DNA of 64,000 bases, taken from NCBI GenBank assembly GCA_021014325.1, contig CM037470.1, positions 4,057,647 to 4,121,646 on the forward strand, read 5' to 3'. Shown here one piece after another: positions 51,101 to 57,100 of this stretch (positions within the stretch are counted from its first letter, which is position 1; each line of letters opens with the position of its first letter). The translations under genes were made by a program, and so were the position numbers. The notes beneath the pieces are model-generated. The model was not told the origin of the DNA. It worked only from the letters and a program-made list of their open reading frames with translations, and did not search any database. This DNA is from Plazaster borealis. Its lineage: Eukaryota; Echinodermata; Asteroidea; Forcipulatida; Labidiasteridae.

Positions 51101-54100
51101 GCTGGCCAAAGACCAGTTTTAACTTCAGAGGACCAGTCAAAATTCTGTCCGAGTAATCCTGCATGGCTAGTTCATTGATTCCCAAAGCTATGTTTTAAAC
51201 CACTGCCTGCTCGGAATGTTCATGGGTTTCAAACTCAATTCCCATACAATCGAAAATGTTAGTAGACAACCTTAAAATAAGGACCAGTGAAAAACCCGGT
51301 TGACTAGTGAAATGAAAAGCTAGCAGGGCCCAGTTTCATGGAGCAACCTAACGGCTAATTTTGTGCTTACTGCGCGAGTTTCCATTTCATAGCGCTGCTA
51401 ACCTTCCGTTGCTTTCTGTATGAAAATGGATGACGTAACAATGCAAATTCAAGGTGAATGAACAAGCTTGCTGCCTAATTTTCTTGCTAACTGATGAAAT
51501 ACGTTTACGCTTAATCAAATATTTCTGCTACAGTTAGCACAAAAATTTGGTTACAGTTAAGCAGCACTATAAAATTTGCCCCTGGTCCTGCTGGCTAGTC
51601 ACTGATATAGTTAAGGGTGAACCCTGTGGTGGCAGAATACGTACCTCCCCTCTTTCCCTAAATCATCCATCACCTTGTGTGTGTGTGTGTCTCCCATCAT
51701 CACTCTCCTCACTTCTTTGGAAGACCATCCCACCCCTTCTCTCGCCAAATGCACTGTATTCATTTCTCGGTGGAAGTTTTTTTGAACACTGTCTCTAGCT
51801 TTCAAGCACGTCATGCACATACAGTACCCCCACTTCTTTTGACTGTATACCTAACTGTGTCATTTTAGTTAGTAAGCAAAACAGCAAATTCCTTTTGCTT
51901 TTGGTCAGTATTCCATACTGAAATTTTAGCCCTCTCATTCTTAATAACCATAGCTGGTAGCCCTCATTCATAGTGAGAAACCATCTTTGAATCGATTTTG
52001 TTGATTGCTTTGTGACCCCCCTCCCTATGCACCTCGTACACCACTAGTTCTAGTAGGAGGTTTCTCAGTATGCAAATAAGTCTAACAATATACCTCTTGT
52101 GTGTATGATGCCCCCCCTTGTGTGATATGTGAAAATTTCGCCTCCTCCCTTTTTTTGACCGTGCATCATCAGCCATTAATTTCACACCCCCTCCATTTTT
52201 TTACCGGATTGACATTTTGTGTTTTGCTATTGAAATGAATCTTATAAATGAAACAGTAAAATGTGCATACAGTAAATGTAGGAATGAACAATAAGGCAAG
52301 TTCTGAGCAAAGGAAATTTGAAGGTCAAGTCACGCACAAGCCTCAAACGTGTCTGCACTCAGGTTGCGATAAATGTGTGCATTTATTATCAGGAGTAAAG
52401 TGCTCTAGTCATCTCTTTGGAGACCAGGGGCCAATTTCACAAAGAGCTAAGATTGATCTTATCTGCGAATCAATCTTAATTGCTATAAAGCAAAGTGTGA
52501 TGTCACAAAACAAGTCACTGTGGTGGTACTGACAACTTACGCTTGAGATGAATCTTAGTGCTTTGTGAAATCTAGCCCAGGGCCTAATTTCATAGAGCTG
52601 CTCAAGCACAAAATTTTGCTTAACATTTTTCTACTAAGCAGAAACAAGCAGGATTACCAGTCATAGTCGGTACACGTGGAATGGTATTTTGGCTGGTAAC
52701 CTTATTCTTGTAAGCAAAATTGTTCTGTGCTTCGCTCACTTTTTGTGCTTAAGCAGCTCTATGAAATTTGACCTCTAATCACAACAATAATTGAAGCTTG
52801 ATTACAAATTGTCACACATTTTAACTTTGTATTTTTATCCACAGGGTAAAGTCACCTCCCTCCTGATTTCACCCCCTAAAGCCTTAATCTTTTCCTTATA
52901 CTAACTCAGACCCCTTACACACCGTGCCATGCTTTAGTGCCCACAACATTGAAGTAACCCATGCCACACTTAATTTTCTATCATTGTATTTGTATGTGTG
53001 GTCGATCAGTGCCACAGATTGCCACTGCAGAAATTGACAAAGGTTGATGAGAACCTTATCTCTTTCTACAGTGACTTAAATTCTATTGCAATTGGGCACA
53101 GTTGGTGGCTTCTCCAGTTTACCACTTTCATTCAAGCACTACATCAGCATGTATATGGCTCAAAATGACACTGTTGTGGCATAGTGAGGTGTTGGTTTGT
53201 CGTCTTGAGAAACACACTGATAGTAGGAGGGTTAATTCACAGCAAAAGGCTTACACTACCAAATTACTTTGTTATCTTTAGATGCACTTGTCCTGTTAAA
53301 TGTGTAACTTGTTCAGGGACAGTCTTAAGAATTTGAATGGCTATCAGCATGGAACTCAGTCATGTTTTGAGAGAAACTGTTCAGCCATTCAAAAACTATG
53401 TGTAAAACCCACTGTCTGTCACCTTGTGTTGTTTCTGTTTGTATTTACCCCTAGGTTTCACCTTCCGTTCTCCGAGATACCACTGCACCAGACGCACGTC
53501 AGGATTTAGGAGAGGATGTAGAGCAGGCAATTAGTCAGGGGGAGGGTAGAGTAGAGCAGGAGATTCAGAAGTCTAGGGTTGTAGGAACTGAGGTTATCTT
53601 AGCTAGTGAGGCACAAGAGGGAATGCAGGCTATTCAGAATCTAATAGAAGAGGCTAAACAGGTTCCATCGGAGGCTATACCTGAGGCTACTCCAGCTGAC
53701 ATTACTACCCAGGATGCAACTCCTGCAGAAACCGCTGACGTTGTCAGCGAAGAAGCCACCAACACTAACGTTGAGGAAACACCAACTGAGCCGCTTGCAG
53801 TACCTGACACCGCAAATGAGATTTCTGGCGATGTCCCGGCTGAGGTTATTTCTGAGGTTGCAGCAGAAATTGATGACGTTTCAAAGTTGGACAGTTCACC
53901 CGAAGCTCCTAAAGAGGAAGCTGCTGAGGATGTGAAGGAAGTTGGGGAAGCAGTTGCATCTGAGGCAGTTCAAGAATCTCCTCACACTCCCGCAGAGGTC
54001 ATTTCTGATTCTCCGGTTTTCGCTCGTGATGAATCTAGTGATGTTCCAATTGAGGTATCCATTGAAGCAGCTGTGGAAGATGTTGAAGAGGGTGCTGCAC

Positions 54101-57100
54101 CTGTTTTGGACGAGGTCGCAACTGCTGAGGTAACAGAGGAAGCTGCCTCTGATCAGCAAACCTCCAATGAGTCTGAGGCTGATGGTCCTACTGCAGAGAT
54201 AACGGCTGCGATGTCTGTTGACGTGCCTGCTGAGGCAACAGAAGATGCTGCAATTGAGGTAGCTGTTGAGGAAGCCAGTACAGTAGAAGCCACAGAGGTA
54301 ACGGCTGAGATATCTGTTGAGGTTCCTGCTGAGGCAACAGAAGATGCTGCAATCGAGGTAGCTGCATTGGATGTTGAGGAAGCCAGTACAGTAGAAACCT
54401 CACCAGAGGTTATTGTTCAGACAGCTGAAGGGGAAACATTTGAAGTTGCCTGTGAAGTTCCAGCCGAGACTCTTGCTGAGGCTACGGTAGCAGTTGTTTC
54501 CCGGGAGGGCCCTGAAGAAGCCTGTGAAGTAACTCTTCCCGCTGATAAAACTATTGAAGGAGTAGATGCAGTGGCGATGCCTGAAAGCAAATCAGAAGAA
54601 GCCCCTGATACTCCTGCCCCTGAAATAACAATTGAAGAGAAAGCAGCTGAGGAGATTCTTGATAGTGAACAAGCTCCTGTTGATTCAAGTAAAATTTCCG
54701 AAGAGGCTGCCACAGAGCCTTCCCCTCAGGTCGATGAAGATGTTGCAGCAAAGAGTGAAACTGTTCAAGAAATCAAAGCCATGGATCAAGAGGTAATTGC
54801 TGTTGAAGCAACCGCCACTGACGTCACCTCTACAGAAATCTCAGCTGTAGTTGAAGGCAGTGCAGAAACAACTAAAGTTGGTGCTGCTGAGGCTTCCACA
54901 GAGGTTGAAGTGCCTGAAAATGCTCCAGAGTCTGACGTTCCAGATCCAGAAACCAATGCAAAACAGACAGAAATTCCTGAGGATTCTGGCGACGTTGTGG
55001 TAGAGAAACTTGAGAAAGTGGATGTTGAAAAGCCAGCAGAGCCTGTTGCTGAAGAATCTGAAAAGAATGCTGTGGAGGAAACGGTAAAGGATGTAGAAGA
55101 AGGAGGTGAGAAGGTTGAAGCTGAGGAATCTGACAAGGGTAAAGATGAGGGATCTGAGAAAATTAAGGACAAGGATCCTGGCGAAGTTACTGGGAAAGGA
55201 AGTAAGGTAGAGGCTGTTGTCACTGCAGATTCTGTCAATGCTCCTGTTGAGGAAGCCAAGGACGGTGATGTTAGAGAGGCAGTAGAGGCTAATAAGAGTG
55301 AGGAGACAGAGATAAACACTGCAGAGGAATTAGGAAAAGATGTAGCTGAGAAACCTGAGAGAGAAGTAGTAAAGGATTCTGGCGAGAATGTGGAGGAGCC
55401 AGTTGCAGCGGAGGGACCTGGGGAGGGTGAGGCAAGGGAAGGTGTAGCTGAGGAGGCCGAAGCTACGAACGGTACAGGGTCACAGATAGAAACAGAGATG
55501 GTAGATAGTCAGGTAGGATTAGGAATTGTCCAAAGGAAATTTGTTGTTTAAATAGGGATTTTATAGGAATACAAATTGACTAGTTGTTTTCAAAGTTTCA
55601 TTTTAGTTTACTAGGACTAGGATACAGTCTCTGGATTCAGTTGCAGTTACATGTAGGATAGTTATAGATACTTGTAGATGTTTGTTAATGCTTCAGAGGC
55701 TTATGTCAATGCAGGACTCGCTTGGTACTGAATAACAGTCCTCTAATAGCATCGGTTAAGGGAAAAAAACTAAAACTCAATCATTGCAAAACATTTCCAT
55801 GCCCTTTTCACATCCCCACATTTAACTCTGGCTAATTCTCCATGCAAAAATGTGTGAGTGGTTTGAGAGTTCATTTAGTAAATTTTAGTTTTCAGTCACA
55901 AGAAGAAAAGAGGAATCTCATAGAGAGCTTTCTGGTGTAGCAAGTTGTGGCAAATCGCATTCGTTTCAATCTGCCAGTCTTCAAGAAAATACACCCACGT
56001 CTGGGGTATTTGCAAGTTTAGATTTGATTGATGTCTGGTACAATGACTTGTTCGGTCACAAGTGAATGCTCACCTTGAATTCCTCAGACTAAATCCAGTG
56101 TTGCCTTGTCACATGGTCAACGGCAAACTGTTGCATTGCAACCTGCAGAGCAGCAAAAAGACTGGTACCCCTGCGTCACAGATTTCTTCTAGAATTGTGT
56201 ACGGTATTTTGTCGTCTCTTATGAAACTTTGTCGTCCCCTGACGATGACTAGAGCAAGCTAGTCGAAACGTTGAGACCTATTTAGACTCACTCCGCGGCA
56301 GTTTAGATATTAACGAGAAGTCCCCCCGATCCACTTAGCGAAAGTAGTAGTCCCGCCCGATTTCCTACCTCCCACCCAGGTAGTAGTTAATAAGAAGGAC
56401 AGTTCTTTTCAGAACTGAGAAGTCTCCCGAATTCAGAATATTCTACTCTGCGGCAGTAGAATAAAAAGCAAGACAAGTTCTCAAAGAACAAAATCTACCT
56501 AGCAAGTAGATATGGTGTTACCGCAAACCAAATATATATTGATACCTCACCATGCAATGCCTCAAATCCTATATCTTATGAAACTAAGACAAAGCTTGCC
56601 CCGAACCATTTGACATAGCAACATTGGTCGTAGTCTGAGGAAGTCATGTTAGCATTCCATTGTGACTAAACAAGGTACTGAACCAGATATCGTTCAAATC
56701 TAACTCGCTAAGTTATTGTGATATTCTAATATATAGATATGGCTGTTGAAATCTTGAAGACCGATTGTCAGGAAACGTTTACTTCTTGAAAACTGTAGGA
56801 ATGAATGCGTTTTCCCACAAACCAAAGCTCTACATTATGATATTCTAATTTTGTTTTATATAGTAGAATAAGTCTTCTTTGAATGGCTGTTGAAATCTTG
56901 CGGCCCAATTGACAGGAAACATTTACTTCTTGAAAACTGTAGGAATTAATGCTTTTTCCCACAAACAAAAGCTCTACATCAGTCTGTGAAGTAGACAACC
57001 ACAAACATATTTTTTAACGGTCTGAATCTCTCTCTTCTCAGGTCAACAACAAGCCCGTAGCAGACAAGAAGCCTGAAGAGGAAGAGGAGGTTGACATCGA

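Larger units (their letters stand above)
48168..53454 (+). other. region between exons 8 and 10 (contains alternative exon 9)
   Basis: Holds MITEs (48417, 49759, 50120, 51326, 52580), a foldback (52428), a tRNA-like head (49204-49262, GTCATGGCCGAGTGG) and a minus-strand relative of the 150-bp tandem unit (48745-48960). Only exon 9 is supported as coding. Positions 51590-52420 and 52780-53450 show no feature. Confidence 0.75.
55513..57041 (+). other. intron 10
   Basis: GTAGGA..TCTCAG. Contains the retroelement-like segment at about 55920-56570 and a duplicated pair of about 95 bp (56745-56850 and 56885-56985, sharing ACTTCTTGAAAACTGTAGGA). No other feature. Confidence 0.75.

Noticed and set aside
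52845..52904. Possible exon after CCACAG (GKVTSLLISPPKAL then stop)
   Set aside because: Composition unlike the acidic linkers and no supporting donor; a chance acceptor is more likely.
54786..55319. Minus-strand open frame of 177 codons inside exon 10
   Set aside because: Shadow of the Glu/Ala-rich plus-strand frame; Ser-rich reading with no domain.
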